Made by a program: the position numbers and the translations under genes
Notes under the pieces: generated by a model
Databases searched by the model: none
What the model saw: the letters and a program-made list of their open reading frames with translations, nothing else
Told to the model about the DNA's origin: nothing
Origin: Massilia terrae
GTDB lineage: Bacteria; Pseudomonadota; Gammaproteobacteria; Burkholderiales; Burkholderiaceae_D
Length of the DNA: 64,000 nucleotides
Assembly (NCBI RefSeq): GCF_024753145.1
Contig: NZ_JANUGU010000001.1
Location: 1,550,001 to 1,614,000, forward strand
Direction of reading: 5' to 3'
Shown here: positions 8,979 to 17,230 of the stretch, one piece after another
Layout of the letters: every line of letters begins with the position of its first letter
Position numbering within the stretch: the first letter of the stretch is position 1

Positions 8979-9027
8979 TTATAACAGTTTTTCAGTATAC
9001 TCGAAACTTCGCCCGCTGTCGCATGAG

Positions 9028-9040
9028 GTTGTACGACAAC
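9028..9040. promoter_or_regulatory. GntR-type operator site 2 (regulator side)
   Basis: GTTGTACGACAAC is an inverted repeat with perfect 5-base arms (GTTGT/ACAAC) around ACG. It overlaps the expected -35 region of a promoter whose perfect TATAAT -10 is at 9055-9060, upstream of the GntR gene. TTGT-N-ACAA type sites are typical of FadR-subfamily regulators. Confidence 0.7.
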
Positions 9041-9054
9041 GACGTCCACGGGGT

Positions 9055-9060
9055 TATAAT
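9055..9060 (+). promoter_or_regulatory. -10 box of the GntR regulator gene
   Basis: A perfect TATAAT lies 34 bp upstream of the regulator ATG. The operator at 9028-9040 covers the -35 position, consistent with autorepression. Confidence 0.55.
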
Positions 9061-9094
9061 GACAGCTTATCTATTGTTGCAGGACCTTCCGCCC

Positions 9095-9844
9095 ATGAGT
9101 TCGACCAGCACCGCCCTCGCCGCCCGCAAGAAGCCGCGCAACCTGGCCCAGGGCCTGGTCGAGGCGATCGGACGCCGCATCCGCGAGGACCAGCTCAAGC
9201 CGGGCGACAAGCTGCCGACCGAATCGGCCATCATGGAGCAATTCGGAGTCAGCCGCACGGTGGTGCGCGAAGCGATCTCCCAGCTGCAGGCCGGGGGCAT
9301 GGTCGAAACCCGACACGGCATCGGCACCTTCGTGCTGGAACGCCCGCCCCAGGGCGCCCTGGGCATCGGCGCCGACAGCATCATCACGGTGCGCGACGTG
9401 CTCGCCATCCTCGAGCTGCGCATCAGCATGGAGACTGAGGCCGCCTGGCTCGCCGCCCAGCGCCGCTCCGAAGACCAGGTCGCGCAGATGGGCGAGGCGC
9501 TGGGCGAAATGCAGCGCGCGCTGGCCCAGGGCCGCACCTCGGTCGAAGCCGACGTCCGCTTCCATCAGCTGATCGCCCAGTCCACCGGCAACCCCTATTT
9601 TGTCGACCTGCTGGGCCAGCTCGGCAACGCCATCATCCCGCGCGCCCGGGTCAACACGCCCGGCCTCGACCAGGGCACCCCGTCCGACTACCTGGAACGG
9701 GTCAACCGCGAGCACGAAGACATCTATAAAGCCGTGCTGCGGCGCGACCCGGAAGCGGCCCGCGCCGCCATGCGCACCCACCTGTCCAACAGCCGCGAAC
9801 GCCTGCGCGAAGCCCAGCAGAAACTGGAATCGCACGGCGAATAA
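9095..9844 (+). CDS. FadR-subfamily GntR regulator of uronate/aldarate genes
   Basis: A 249-residue repressor. The N-terminal winged helix (residues 16-85) has LKPGDKLPTESAIMEQFGVSRTVVREAISQLQAGGMVETRHGIGTFV split over its helices. An FCD effector domain follows with LELRISMETEAAWLAA, the D-x-x-FH metal-binding segment (DVRFHQLIAQSTGNPYF) and the late REHEDIYKAVLRRDPEAARAAMRTHL, whose His residues complete the site. The ATG at 9095 was chosen because the domain starts there; longer in-frame starts would run through the operator. It is divergent from garD and precedes kdgD, with matching operator sites at all three. The effector is probably an aldarate or uronate (inferred). Confidence 0.9.
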   Translation: MSSTSTALAARKKPRNLAQGLVEAIGRRIREDQLKPGDKLPTESAIMEQFGVSRTVVREAISQLQAGGMVETRHGIGTFVLERPPQGALGIGADSIITVRDVLAILELRISMETEAAWLAAQRRSEDQVAQMGEALGEMQRALAQGRTSVEADVRFHQLIAQSTGNPYFVDLLGQLGNAIIPRARVNTPGLDQGTPSDYLERVNREHEDIYKAVLRRDPEAARAAMRTHLSNSRERLREAQQKLESHGE

Positions 9845-9882
9845 ACCACAGGCGAGATTTTTCTTGCCTATTCGCGCGGACG

Positions 9883-9895
9883 GTTGTACGATGAC
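9883..9895. promoter_or_regulatory. GntR-type operator site 3 (kdgD side)
   Basis: GTTGTACGATGAC, third copy of the GTTGTACGA motif, in the 90-bp gap between the regulator and kdgD and 39 bp before the kdgD ATG. The right arm is degenerate compared with site 2. Confidence 0.55.
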
Positions 9896-9934
9896 CGACA
9901 ACTTACCTCGAACTCACTCACCTGGAGCCCTCGC

Positions 9935-10843
9935 ATGCAACCGCAAGACCTGAAACAGATCCTGTCCTCTGGCCTGCTGTCCTTCCCGATCACCGACTTT
10001 GACGCCCAAGGCGACTTCCGCCGCGACACCTACATCGAGCGCCTGGAATGGCTGGCTCCGTACGGCGCCAGCGCCCTGTTCGCCGCCGGCGGCACCGGTG
10101 AATTCTTCTCGCTGACTCACGGCGAATACTCCGACATCATCAAGACCGCGGTCGACACCTGCCGCGGCAAGGTACCGATCCTGGCCGGCGCCGGCGGCCC
10201 GACCCGCAGCGCGATCGCCTTCGCACAAGAAGCCGAGCGCCTCGGGGCCCACGGCATCCTGCTGCTGCCGCACTACCTGACCGAAGCCAGCCAGGACGGC
10301 CTGATCGCCCACGTGGAAGAAGTCTGCAAATCGGTCAAGTTCGGCGTGGTCGTGTACAACCGCGGCGCCTGCCGCCTGACCGCCGACTCGCTGGCGATCC
10401 TGGCCGACCGTTGCCCGAACCTGATCGGCTTCAAGGACGGCATCGGCGACATCGAACTGATGGTCTCGATCTGGCGCAAGATGGGCGACCGTTTCAGCTA
10501 CCTCGGCGGCCTGCCGACCGCGGAAGTCTACGCTGCCGCGTACAAGGCGCTCGGCGTGCCTGTATACTCGTCGGCGGTGTTCAACTTCATGCCGCAGATG
10601 GCGATGGACTTCTACCACGCGATCGCAGCTGACGACCACGCCACCACCAACCGCCTCATCGACCAGTTCTTCCTGCCGTACCTGAAGATCCGCAACCGCA
10701 AGGCAGGTTACGCAGTCAGCATCGTCAAGGCCGGCGCCAAGCTGGTCGGCCATGACGCCGGTCCGGTGCGCGCACCGCTGACCGACCTGACCGAGGAAGA
10801 ATGCGACATGCTGCACAAACTGATCCTCGCACAGAGCAAGTAA
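9935..10843 (+). CDS. kdgD: 5-dehydro-4-deoxyglucarate dehydratase
   Basis: A 302-residue DapA-superfamily aldolase/dehydratase that decarboxylates and dehydrates 5-dehydro-4-deoxy-D-glucarate to alpha-ketoglutaric semialdehyde. The Schiff-base Lys is K167 in [10 protein letters not shown] and the relay Tyr is Y141 in VVVYNRG. The [10 protein letters not shown] substrate loop is at about 52-61. The KDGIGD signature and the position between garD and the semialdehyde dehydrogenase mark it as KdgD and not dihydrodipicolinate synthase. The start at 9935 has a CTGGAG ribosome site; an upstream in-frame ATG would run through operator 3. The next gene begins 11 bp downstream. Confidence 0.93.
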   Translation: MQPQDLKQILSSGLLSFPITDFDAQGDFRRDTYIERLEWLAPYGASALFAAGGTGEFFSLTHGEYSDIIKTAVDTCRGKVPILAGAGGPTRSAIAFAQEAERLGAHGILLLPHYLTEASQDGLIAHVEEVCKSVKFGVVVYNRGACRLTADSLAILADRCPNLIGFKDGIGDIELMVSIWRKMGDRFSYLGGLPTAEVYAAAYKALGVPVYSSAVFNFMPQMAMDFYHAIAADDHATTNRLIDQFFLPYLKIRNRKAGYAVSIVKAGAKLVGHDAGPVRAPLTDLTEEECDMLHKLILAQSK

Positions 10844-10854
10844 CAGGAGTTCAA

Positions 10855-12438
10855 ATGAACGTAAGCATCAACGGAGAAATGATCATCGGCCAGCGCGCCG
10901 TGCGCGGCAGCGCCGGCAGCGTGCGCGCCTTCGATCCGGCCAAGGCGGCCGAGATCGAACCCGCGTTCGGCCTGGCCACCGAAGCCGACGTGCTGCAGGC
11001 CTGCACCCTGGCCGAGCAAGCCTTCGACGCCTACCGTGCCACCAGCCTCGAACAGCGCGCGCGCTTTCTCGAAACCATCGGCGAAAACATCCTGGCCCTG
11101 GGCCCGGCCCTGATCGAGCGCGCCTGCGCCGAATCCGGCCTGCCGCAGGCCCGCCTGGAAGGCGAGCGCATGCGCACCGTTAACCAGCTGCGCCTGTTCG
11201 CCAAGGTAGTCCGCGACGGCCTGTGGCTGCAAGCGACGCTGGACTCGGCCCTGCCCGAGCGCACCCCGCCGCGCGCCGACCTGCGCCTGCGCAAGATCCC
11301 GCTGGGCCCGGTCGCCGTGTTCGGCGCCAGTAACTTCCCGCTGGCCTTCTCGGTCGCCGGCGGCGACACCGCGTCGGCGCTGGCTGCCGGCTGCCCGGTC
11401 GTGGTCAAGGCCCACGGCGCCCACCTCGGCACCGCCGAGCTGGTCGGCAAGGCCGTGCAGGCCGCGGTCGCAGCCTGCGGCCTGCCGGAAGGCGTGTTCT
11501 CGATGATCATCGGCGAAGGCCGCCTGGTCGGCCAGAAGCTGGTCGGCCACCCGGCCATCAAGGCGGTCGGCTTCACCGGCTCGCGCCAGGGCGGCGTCGC
11601 CCTGATGCACACGGCTGCCGCACGCAAGGAACCGATCCCGGTCTACGCCGAAATGAGCAGCATTAACCCGGTCTTCATGCTGCCGGGCGCGCTGGCGGGC
11701 AACGCCGCCAAGCTGGCGCAGGGCTTCGTCGATTCGCTGACCCTGGGCGTCGGCCAGTTCTGCACCAACCCGGGCCTGGTCCTCGCGCTGGAAGGCGCCG
11801 ACCTGGACGCGTTCCGCGCCGCCGCCGCCGCCGCGCTGCAGCCCAAGGGCGCCGGCACCATGCTGACCGCCGGCATTCACAAGGCCTACCGTGATGGCGT
11901 GGCGCGCCGCGCCGGCATCGACGGCGTCACCGAAGTCGCCGTCGGCAGCGCCGAAGGCACCGGCTGCGCCGCGCAGGCCGCCCTGTACGAGTGCAGCGCC
12001 GCCACCTTCCTGGCCGATCCGGCCCTGGAAGACGAAGTGTTCGGCCCGAGCTCGCTGATCATCCGCTGCCGCGACATCGCCGAAATGAAGGCGGTGGCCG
12101 ATCACCTGGAAGGCCAGCTGACCGCGACCGTGCACGCCGTCGCCGCCGACGCCGACCTGGCCGCCAAGCTGCTGCCGACGCTGGAACGCAAGGCCGGCCG
12201 CATCCTGTTCAACGGCTACCCGACCGGCGTCGAAGTGTCGCACGCGATGGTCCACGGCGGCCCGTTCCCGGCCACCTCGGACAGCCGCACCACTTCGGTG
12301 GGCGCGACCGCGATCGAGCGCTTCCTGCGCCCGGTCTGCTACCAGGACGTGCCGCAGGACCTGCTGCCCGAAGCGCTGCGCGACGCTAACCCGCTGGGGA
12401 TCGCGCGCATCGTCAACGGCGAGCTCCAGGCCGGCTAA
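10855..12438 (+). CDS. Alpha-ketoglutaric semialdehyde dehydrogenase (NADP-type ALDH)
   Basis: A 527-residue aldehyde dehydrogenase oxidising 2,5-dioxopentanoate to alpha-ketoglutarate, the last step of both the uronate route and the pentose (Weimberg-type) route. Visible marks are [33 protein letters not shown] for cofactor binding, the FTGS turn at 240-243, catalytic Glu266 in YAEMSSINP, and catalytic Cys303 in GQFCTNPG. The length and the GQFCTNPG context match the NADP-preferring KGSADH group. An AGGAG site precedes the ATG at 10855. It is the only such gene in the window, so the arabinose operon at 60 kb probably depends on it. Confidence 0.92.
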   Translation: MNVSINGEMIIGQRAVRGSAGSVRAFDPAKAAEIEPAFGLATEADVLQACTLAEQAFDAYRATSLEQRARFLETIGENILALGPALIERACAESGLPQARLEGERMRTVNQLRLFAKVVRDGLWLQATLDSALPERTPPRADLRLRKIPLGPVAVFGASNFPLAFSVAGGDTASALAAGCPVVVKAHGAHLGTAELVGKAVQAAVAACGLPEGVFSMIIGEGRLVGQKLVGHPAIKAVGFTGSRQGGVALMHTAAARKEPIPVYAEMSSINPVFMLPGALAGNAAKLAQGFVDSLTLGVGQFCTNPGLVLALEGADLDAFRAAAAAALQPKGAGTMLTAGIHKAYRDGVARRAGIDGVTEVAVGSAEGTGCAAQAALYECSAATFLADPALEDEVFGPSSLIIRCRDIAEMKAVADHLEGQLTATVHAVAADADLAAKLLPTLERKAGRILFNGYPTGVEVSHAMVHGGPFPATSDSRTTSVGATAIERFLRPVCYQDVPQDLLPEALRDANPLGIARIVNGELQAG

Positions 12439-12450
12439 GCCGCGGTGATA

Positions 12451-12476
12451 CGGGGCCGGAGGAGACGCCGGCCCCG
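12451..12476 (+). terminator. GC-rich hairpin between KGSADH and MFS genes
   Basis: A perfect 9-bp stem (CGGGGCCGG at 12451-12459 with 12468-12476) and 8-base loop, 12 bp after the dehydrogenase stop, without a clear T-tract. It could be an attenuator or mRNA-stabilising element and need not be a full terminator, as the downstream genes belong to the same pathway. Confidence 0.4.
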
Positions 12477-12519
12477 CATCGCCTTTCGTCAGTTTCAACA
12501 ACCTACATACACACTGACC

Positions 12520-13899
12520 ATGAACCGCACCGCCATTGGCAATTACAGGTGGACCATCTGTGCCCTGCTGTTCTTCGCAACCACCGTCAACTACCTCGAC
12601 CGCCAGGTCCTGAGCCTGCTGGCCCCGTCCCTGTCGCGCGAGTTCGGCTGGACCAACAGCGACTACGCGGACATCGCGGGCGCATTCCAGTTCGTGTATG
12701 CGGTGGCGCTGCTGTTCGCCGGACGCGTGGTGGACTGGCTCGGCACCAAGCGTGCCTACACCATCGCCATCGTGGTCTGGTCGCTGGGCGCGATCGCGCA
12801 CTCGTTCGCGATCCCGCTGGGCCAGGCCTTCAACAGCCTGACCGGTGTGCTCGGCTTCGCCGCCGTTCCCGCATCGATCGCCGGCTTCATCATCGCGCGC
12901 GCCATCCTGGCGATCGGCGAGGCGGGCAACTTCCCGGCCGCGCTGCGCGCCACCGCCGAATACTTCCCGAAGTCCGAGCGCTCGTTCGCGACCGGTATCT
13001 TCAATTCCGGCGCCAATATCGGCGCCATCCTCGCCCCGCTGTCGGTGCCGCTGATCGCTTCCGTGTGGGGCTGGGAAGCCGCGTTCACCTGGATCGGCGC
13101 GATCGGCTTCCTGTGGGTAGTGGTGTGGTGGCTGTTCTTCGAAGAGCCTTCGCGCCAGAGCCGCCTGTCCAAGGCCGAACTGGACTACATCCTGTCCGAC
13201 TCCGGCGCCGAGCCTGACAGCGCCGTCCCGGCGCGCAAAGGCAGCTGGCTGTCGCTGCTGCGCTACCGCCAGACCTGGGCCTTCGCGCTCGGTAAATTCC
13301 TCACCGACGGCATCTGGTGGTTCTTCCTGTTCTGGCTGCCCAAATACCTGTCGAGCTCCTACCACGTCGAAAGCACCGCGCTGGCGCTGCCGCTGGCGGT
13401 GGTGTACAGCATGACCATGGTCGGCAGTATCGGCGGCGGCTGGCTGCCGGCGCGCTTCATGCGCAAAGGCGACGCCCCGTTCAAGGCCCGCATGAAGGCG
13501 ATGCTGTTTATTTCCTTCTTCCCGCTGGTGGTCCTGCTGGCGCAGCCGCTGGGCGCCTTCGGCTACTGGGTCCCGGTGATCCTGATCGGCATCGGCGCCT
13601 CGGCCCACCAGGCCTTCTCGGCCAACATCTTCACGATCCCGTCGGACCTGTTTCCGAAAAACTGCGTGGCCTCGGTGGTCGGCATCGGCGGCATGGCCGG
13701 CGGCATCGGCGGCGTGCTGGTGACCAAGCTGGGCGGCGCCCTGTTCGACTACTACGGCGCGCAAGGCCACCTCGAGACCGGCTATATGATCATGTTCGCC
13801 ATCTGCGGCCTGGCCTACCTGGCGGCGTGGAGCGTGATCAAGCTGCTGGTGCCGGCGAAAGCGGAAGTGCACCTGCAGCCGGAGCTGGCCAATGCTTGA
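12520..13899 (+). CDS. MFS transporter, anion:cation symporter family (hexuronate/aldarate type)
   Basis: A 459-residue inner-membrane permease of the ACS family (ExuT/GudP-like). The first helix ends in the family motif NYLDRQVLSLLAPSL. GRVVDWLGTKRAY is the MFS loop-2 signature. ILAIGEAGNFPAALRATAEYFPKSERSFATGIFNSGANIGA is the ACS-specific TM4-TM5 stretch. The C-half has FLPKYL-like GLPKYLSSSY (read as WLPKYLSSSY). The ATG at 12520 was chosen by alignment to the family start. The last 8 bp overlap the lactonase gene. In this operon it most likely brings in galacturonate or glucuronate; the exact substrate is inferred. Confidence 0.88.
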   Translation: MNRTAIGNYRWTICALLFFATTVNYLDRQVLSLLAPSLSREFGWTNSDYADIAGAFQFVYAVALLFAGRVVDWLGTKRAYTIAIVVWSLGAIAHSFAIPLGQAFNSLTGVLGFAAVPASIAGFIIARAILAIGEAGNFPAALRATAEYFPKSERSFATGIFNSGANIGAILAPLSVPLIASVWGWEAAFTWIGAIGFLWVVVWWLFFEEPSRQSRLSKAELDYILSDSGAEPDSAVPARKGSWLSLLRYRQTWAFALGKFLTDGIWWFFLFWLPKYLSSSYHVESTALALPLAVVYSMTMVGSIGGGWLPARFMRKGDAPFKARMKAMLFISFFPLVVLLAQPLGAFGYWVPVILIGIGASAHQAFSANIFTIPSDLFPKNCVASVVGIGGMAGGIGGVLVTKLGGALFDYYGAQGHLETGYMIMFAICGLAYLAAWSVIKLLVPAKAEVHLQPELANA

Positions 13900-14776
13900 T
13901 GTCCAACACGTCGGCGGCGTCAGCTGCACGGTCGGCGAATCGCCGCTGTGGAATGCCGCCGACAATGCCTGGTACTGGTCCGACATCCCGGCGCGTCGCG
14001 TGTGGCGCCTGGATGGCTCCAGCGGCGCCCTGCGCCACTGGGACACGCCGGAGATGGTGGCCTGCCTGGCGCCGCGCGCCGGCGGCGGCTGGATCGCCGG
14101 CATGGAAACCGGCATCTTCAACCTTGAGTTGAAAATGGATGGAAGCGTGGCGGCGGAACGCCTTGCCGCACCGGCCTCGCTCGGCCCCGGCATGCGCTTC
14201 AACGACGGCCGCTGCGACCGCCAGGGACGCTTCTGGAGCGGCACCATGTTCATGGACATGGGCGCCGCGCGCGCCATCGGTGAGCTGTACCGCTACGACG
14301 CCGCGCACGGCCTCTCCGCGCCGCTCGTCTCGAAGCTCCTGACGCAGAACGGACTAGCGTGGTCGCCGGACGGCCGCACCATGTACCTGTCGGACTCGCA
14401 CCCGAACAGCCGCACCGTGTGGGCCTTCGATTACGACATCGACAGCGGCACCCCGCACGATCAGCGCGTGTTCGCTGACATGCGCGGCTGGCAGGGCCGC
14501 CCGGACGGCGCCGCGGTCGACAGCGATGGCTGCTACTGGGTCGCCGGGAACGACGGCGCGGTGCTGCTGCGCTTTACGCCCGAAGGAAAACTGGATCGGG
14601 AGATCGCCCTGCCGGTGGCCAAGCCGTCCATGTGCAGCTTTGGCGGGCCGGGCCTGGAATGGCTGCTGGTGACGTCGATCCGCCCCGGCGATGCGCCGGC
14701 AGATTCACTCGCCGGGGGCGTGTTCCTGCTTCGCCCCGGCGTACGCGGCGTGCCTGAAACGCCGTTTGTCGGCTAG
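13892..14776 (+). CDS. SMP-30/gluconolactonase-family aldonolactonase
   Basis: A 294-residue six-bladed beta-propeller lactonase. Expected metal ligands are present: Glu16 in VGESPLW, Asn104 in MRFNDGRCD, Asn153 in QNGLAWSPDG and Asp205 in RPDGAAVD. It starts inside the end of the MFS gene (8-bp overlap), so it is translationally coupled. In this pathway it would open the aldaro-lactone made by uronate dehydrogenase, giving galactarate or glucarate. The same fold serves as L-arabinonolactonase elsewhere, and no second lactonase is seen in the arabinose operon, so it may serve both routes (inference). Confidence 0.85.
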   Translation: MLDVQHVGGVSCTVGESPLWNAADNAWYWSDIPARRVWRLDGSSGALRHWDTPEMVACLAPRAGGGWIAGMETGIFNLELKMDGSVAAERLAAPASLGPGMRFNDGRCDRQGRFWSGTMFMDMGAARAIGELYRYDAAHGLSAPLVSKLLTQNGLAWSPDGRTMYLSDSHPNSRTVWAFDYDIDSGTPHDQRVFADMRGWQGRPDGAAVDSDGCYWVAGNDGAVLLRFTPEGKLDREIALPVAKPSMCSFGGPGLEWLLVTSIRPGDAPADSLAGGVFLLRPGVRGVPETPFVG

Positions 14777-14841
14777 CCGCGCGCTGGCGGGCCGGAACAG
14801 AAAGAGGAAACACCGTAGTTTGTTTTTTGAGTTGAGCACTG

Positions 14842-15651
14842 ATGACCAAACCGTTTAAACGCATTCTGTTCACCGGCGCCGCCGGCAACCTTGGCCGCCG
14901 CCTGCGCGACCACCTCCACCAGTTCGCCGACATCGTGCGCCTGAGCGACGCCGTCGATTTCGGCCCGGCCCGCGAGGGCGAGGAAATCGTGATCGCCGAT
15001 CTCGCCAAGCGCGAGGACGTCTTCAAGATGTGCGAAGGCGTGGACGCCATCCTGCATTTCGGCGGCGTCTCGACCGAACAGCCGTTCGAGCCGATCATGA
15101 ACGCCAACATCCTCGGCACCGTGAACCTGTACGAGGCCGTGCACAAGCTTGGCATCAAGCGCGTGGTGTTCGCCAGCTCCAACCACACCATCGGCATGTA
15201 CCCGACCACCACCCAGCTCGACGCCTCGATGCCGGTGCGCGCGGACGGCTACTATGGCCTGTCGAAAGTCTGGGGCGAAGCCTTGTCGCGCTTCTACTGG
15301 GACCGTTTCGGCATCGAGACCGTGTGCCTGCGCATCGGCTACTGCTTCCCGGAGCCGACCACGCATCGCCAGGCCAACACCTGGCTGAGCCTCGACGACC
15401 TGGTCCAGCTGCTGCATCGCTCGCTGGTGGTGCCCTGCGTCGGCCACACCATCGCCTTCGGTGTGTCGGACAATCCGGGCCTGTGGTGGGACAACCGCCA
15501 GGCGCGCTTCCTCGGCTACGCGCCGAAGGACAGCTCGGCCCGGTTCCCGGAACCGCTGCAAGGCCCGGTCGATTACGCGAGCAACGAGGACATCACGCTC
15601 AAGCACCAGGGTGGCCAGTTCCTGATCAACGGGCCGAAGTACCCGGACTGA
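14842..15651 (+). CDS. udh: Uronate dehydrogenase (copy 1)
   Basis: A 269-residue extended-type SDR oxidising D-galacturonate or D-glucuronate with NAD+ to the aldarolactone. The cofactor loop is TGAAGNLG at 11-18, the catalytic Tyr138-x3-Lys142 is in YYGLSK, and Udh-specific blocks ILHFGGVSTE, NHTIGMYPTT and GVSDNPGLWWDN are present. The length equals characterised Udh enzymes. It ends the oxidative uronate operon that starts at kdgD. A second, diverged copy lies at 29.2-30.0 kb. The 65-bp gap before it lacks an obvious terminator. Confidence 0.92.
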   Translation: MTKPFKRILFTGAAGNLGRRLRDHLHQFADIVRLSDAVDFGPAREGEEIVIADLAKREDVFKMCEGVDAILHFGGVSTEQPFEPIMNANILGTVNLYEAVHKLGIKRVVFASSNHTIGMYPTTTQLDASMPVRADGYYGLSKVWGEALSRFYWDRFGIETVCLRIGYCFPEPTTHRQANTWLSLDDLVQLLHRSLVVPCVGHTIAFGVSDNPGLWWDNRQARFLGYAPKDSSARFPEPLQGPVDYASNEDITLKHQGGQFLINGPKYPD

Positions 15652-15698
15652 CCGCGTTCACGGCAAGGCGATCCATAAAAAAGATAAGGGAGACAGTC

Positions 15699-15942
15699 TT
15701 GAACGAGAAAACAAGCTTGGCGGCGCTGCTGCGATCGGCCCTGCTGGCTGCGGGCTTCGGCCTATGCCTGGCGGCGCAGGCCGCGGCGCCGTTGCAGTTC
15801 TACACTTATGATCCGGCGACGCTGGCGCTGTCGAAGCAGAAGGTCGCGGCGCACGAAGGATCCGCTGTTCGCTGAAAAGGCGCGCCGGCTGCTGCAGCAC
15901 TATCCGGGGCAGCTGTCGGCGTTGCTCTACCCCCTCCAGTAA
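15699..15942 (+). pseudogene. Remnant of a secreted alginate-lyase-type gene (internal deletion and frameshift)
   Basis: A TTG start at 15699 behind an AGGGAGA site opens a frame encoding a signal peptide (LLAAGFGLCLAAQAAA) and then QFYTYDPATLALSKQKVAAHE. This looks like the mature N-terminus of alginate-lyase-family enzymes. The frame stops at 15875. Starting at 15856, a different frame reads KDPLFAEKARRLLQHYPGQL and ends at 15942, which resembles the extreme C-terminus of a similar lyase. The simplest reading is a large internal deletion that joined both ends out of frame. Family assignment is tentative. A very short secreted peptide is the alternative, but the coding-like second frame argues against it. 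Confidence 0.55.
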
Positions 15943-16119
15943 ATTCTCCCCAAAAAAACGTCGTCCCCGCGAAGGACCCATGCTGCACTTCGCGGATCGC
16001 GGCTAAATGTGCGGCCGCACAAGCCGCGTATGGCCCCCCTCCGCAAAGACGACATTGCTTGAGTATGCGGTGATACAAACAAGTTGTTGACTTTTCGCAC
16101 CATTCCGCTAATCTTCTAA

Positions 16120-16155
16120 ATCGTTACAGTAAATCGTTTTACTGGATCGTTACAG
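16120..16155. promoter_or_regulatory. LacI-type operator in front of the 16-23 kb operon
   Basis: The inverted repeat CAGTAAATCGTTTTACTG (16127-16144, 7-bp perfect arms, TCGT centre) is flanked by two direct copies of ATCGTTACAG (16120-16129 and 16146-16155), 8 bp before the LacI start. A TTGACT -35-like box is at 16087-16092. Such dyads over the leader are typical autoregulatory sites of LacI-family repressors. Confidence 0.65.
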
Positions 16156-16163
16156 ATAATCAG

Positions 16164-17201
16164 ATGAGCGAACCAAAAATCCAGGACGTTGCCAGGCTGG
16201 CCGGCGTATCGCCCTCCAGCGTCTCCAACTTCCTCAACAACCGCATGCAGCAGATGCGGCCCGAGACCCAGCGCAAGATCCAGGACGCGATCGAGCAGCT
16301 CGGCTACCGGCCGAACAACGCCGCGCGCCAGCTCAAGACCGGCGTCGCCTCGATGGTCGGCCTGCTGGTGCCCTCGCTCGCCAACCAGTTCTTCGGCGCG
16401 CTGGCCTGCGCGGTGGAAGCCGCCGCGGCGCGCCACAACTGCCACGTGATGACCTTCAGTACCTTCCGCGACCCGGCGCGCGAACGCGCCGTGATGGCCG
16501 ACCTGATGGCCTACGGCGTGAAGGGCATCATCACTGGCTCCGCCCTCAACGACACCGATCACCTGGTCGCGATGACGGCACGCTGCCCGGTGGTGGCCTT
16601 CGACATTCGCCGCACCGACGCCAGCCACGAACGCATCATCACGATCTCGATGGACAACGCAGCCGCAGCCGCGATGGCGGTCGAGCACCTCGCGGCGCTG
16701 GGCCACCGTTCGATCGCGCTGGTCACCCCGCCTCCGCACACGCTGAACCGCCAGGACCGCATCCGCGGCTTCGAGCAGGCCGTCGCGCGCGCCGGCATCA
16801 CCGGCGAACTGGTGATCGTCGACGCCGCCGACGCCCCGGCCGATCCGCACGGCGACACCCAGCTGTTCGAGATGGGCTGCGCCGCCGCCGCCCGCATCCT
16901 GTCGGCGCCCGGCAAGCCCACCGCCGCGATCGCGATCAACGACATGATGGCGATCGGAATCGGCATCGGCCTGAAGCAGCTGGGCATGCGCATCCCGGAC
17001 GACCTGTCGCTGACCGGCATCGACGACATCTTCTTCGCCGGCGCCCACGACCCGCCGCTGACCACCCTGCGCCAGCCGATCCAGGCGATGGCCGACGCCG
17101 CGGTCCAGCGCATCCTGGCCCCGGCCTCGGCCCCGCAGGACGAGCTGTTCGCGCCCGAACTGATCATCCGCGCGTCCACCGCGGCGCCACCCAAACCATA
17201 A
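16164..17201 (+). CDS. LacI-family transcriptional regulator (first of two)
   Basis: A 345-residue LacI/GalR repressor. The helix-turn-helix at 5-25 reads IQDVARLAGVSPSSVSNFLN, with the hinge helix near 50-60 (GYRPNNAARQLKTG). A periplasmic-binding-like core follows, with VGLLVPSLANQFFGAL and the late LTGIDDIFFAGAHDPPLTTLRQP segment. It leads an operon (gap 29 bp) for unsaturated-uronate use, and an operator dyad lies just upstream. The inducer is probably a KDG- or DEH-related acid (inferred). It is distinct from the second LacI protein at 30.2 kb: the recognition helix differs (SPSSVSNFLN versus STATVSKFIN), so its operator should differ too. Confidence 0.9.
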   Translation: MSEPKIQDVARLAGVSPSSVSNFLNNRMQQMRPETQRKIQDAIEQLGYRPNNAARQLKTGVASMVGLLVPSLANQFFGALACAVEAAAARHNCHVMTFSTFRDPARERAVMADLMAYGVKGIITGSALNDTDHLVAMTARCPVVAFDIRRTDASHERIITISMDNAAAAAMAVEHLAALGHRSIALVTPPPHTLNRQDRIRGFEQAVARAGITGELVIVDAADAPADPHGDTQLFEMGCAAAARILSAPGKPTAAIAINDMMAIGIGIGLKQLGMRIPDDLSLTGIDDIFFAGAHDPPLTTLRQPIQAMADAAVQRILAPASAPQDELFAPELIIRASTAAPPKP

Positions 17202-17230
17202 CCACTCACCAGAGAAGAAAGCGACAAAAC

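Noticed and set aside
9935-10843. Dihydrodipicolinate synthase (DapA) for the aldolase-fold gene
   Set aside because: The KDGIGD active-site context and the operon with garD and the semialdehyde dehydrogenase fit KdgD; lysine synthesis genes are absent.
10708-14277. A 1189-codon open frame on the minus strand across kdgD, KGSADH, MFS and lactonase genes
   Set aside because: It is a mirror of GC-rich codon use. Its translation is low-complexity (Gly, Arg, Asp, Gln, His) and shows no domain, while the plus strand encodes four clear enzymes.
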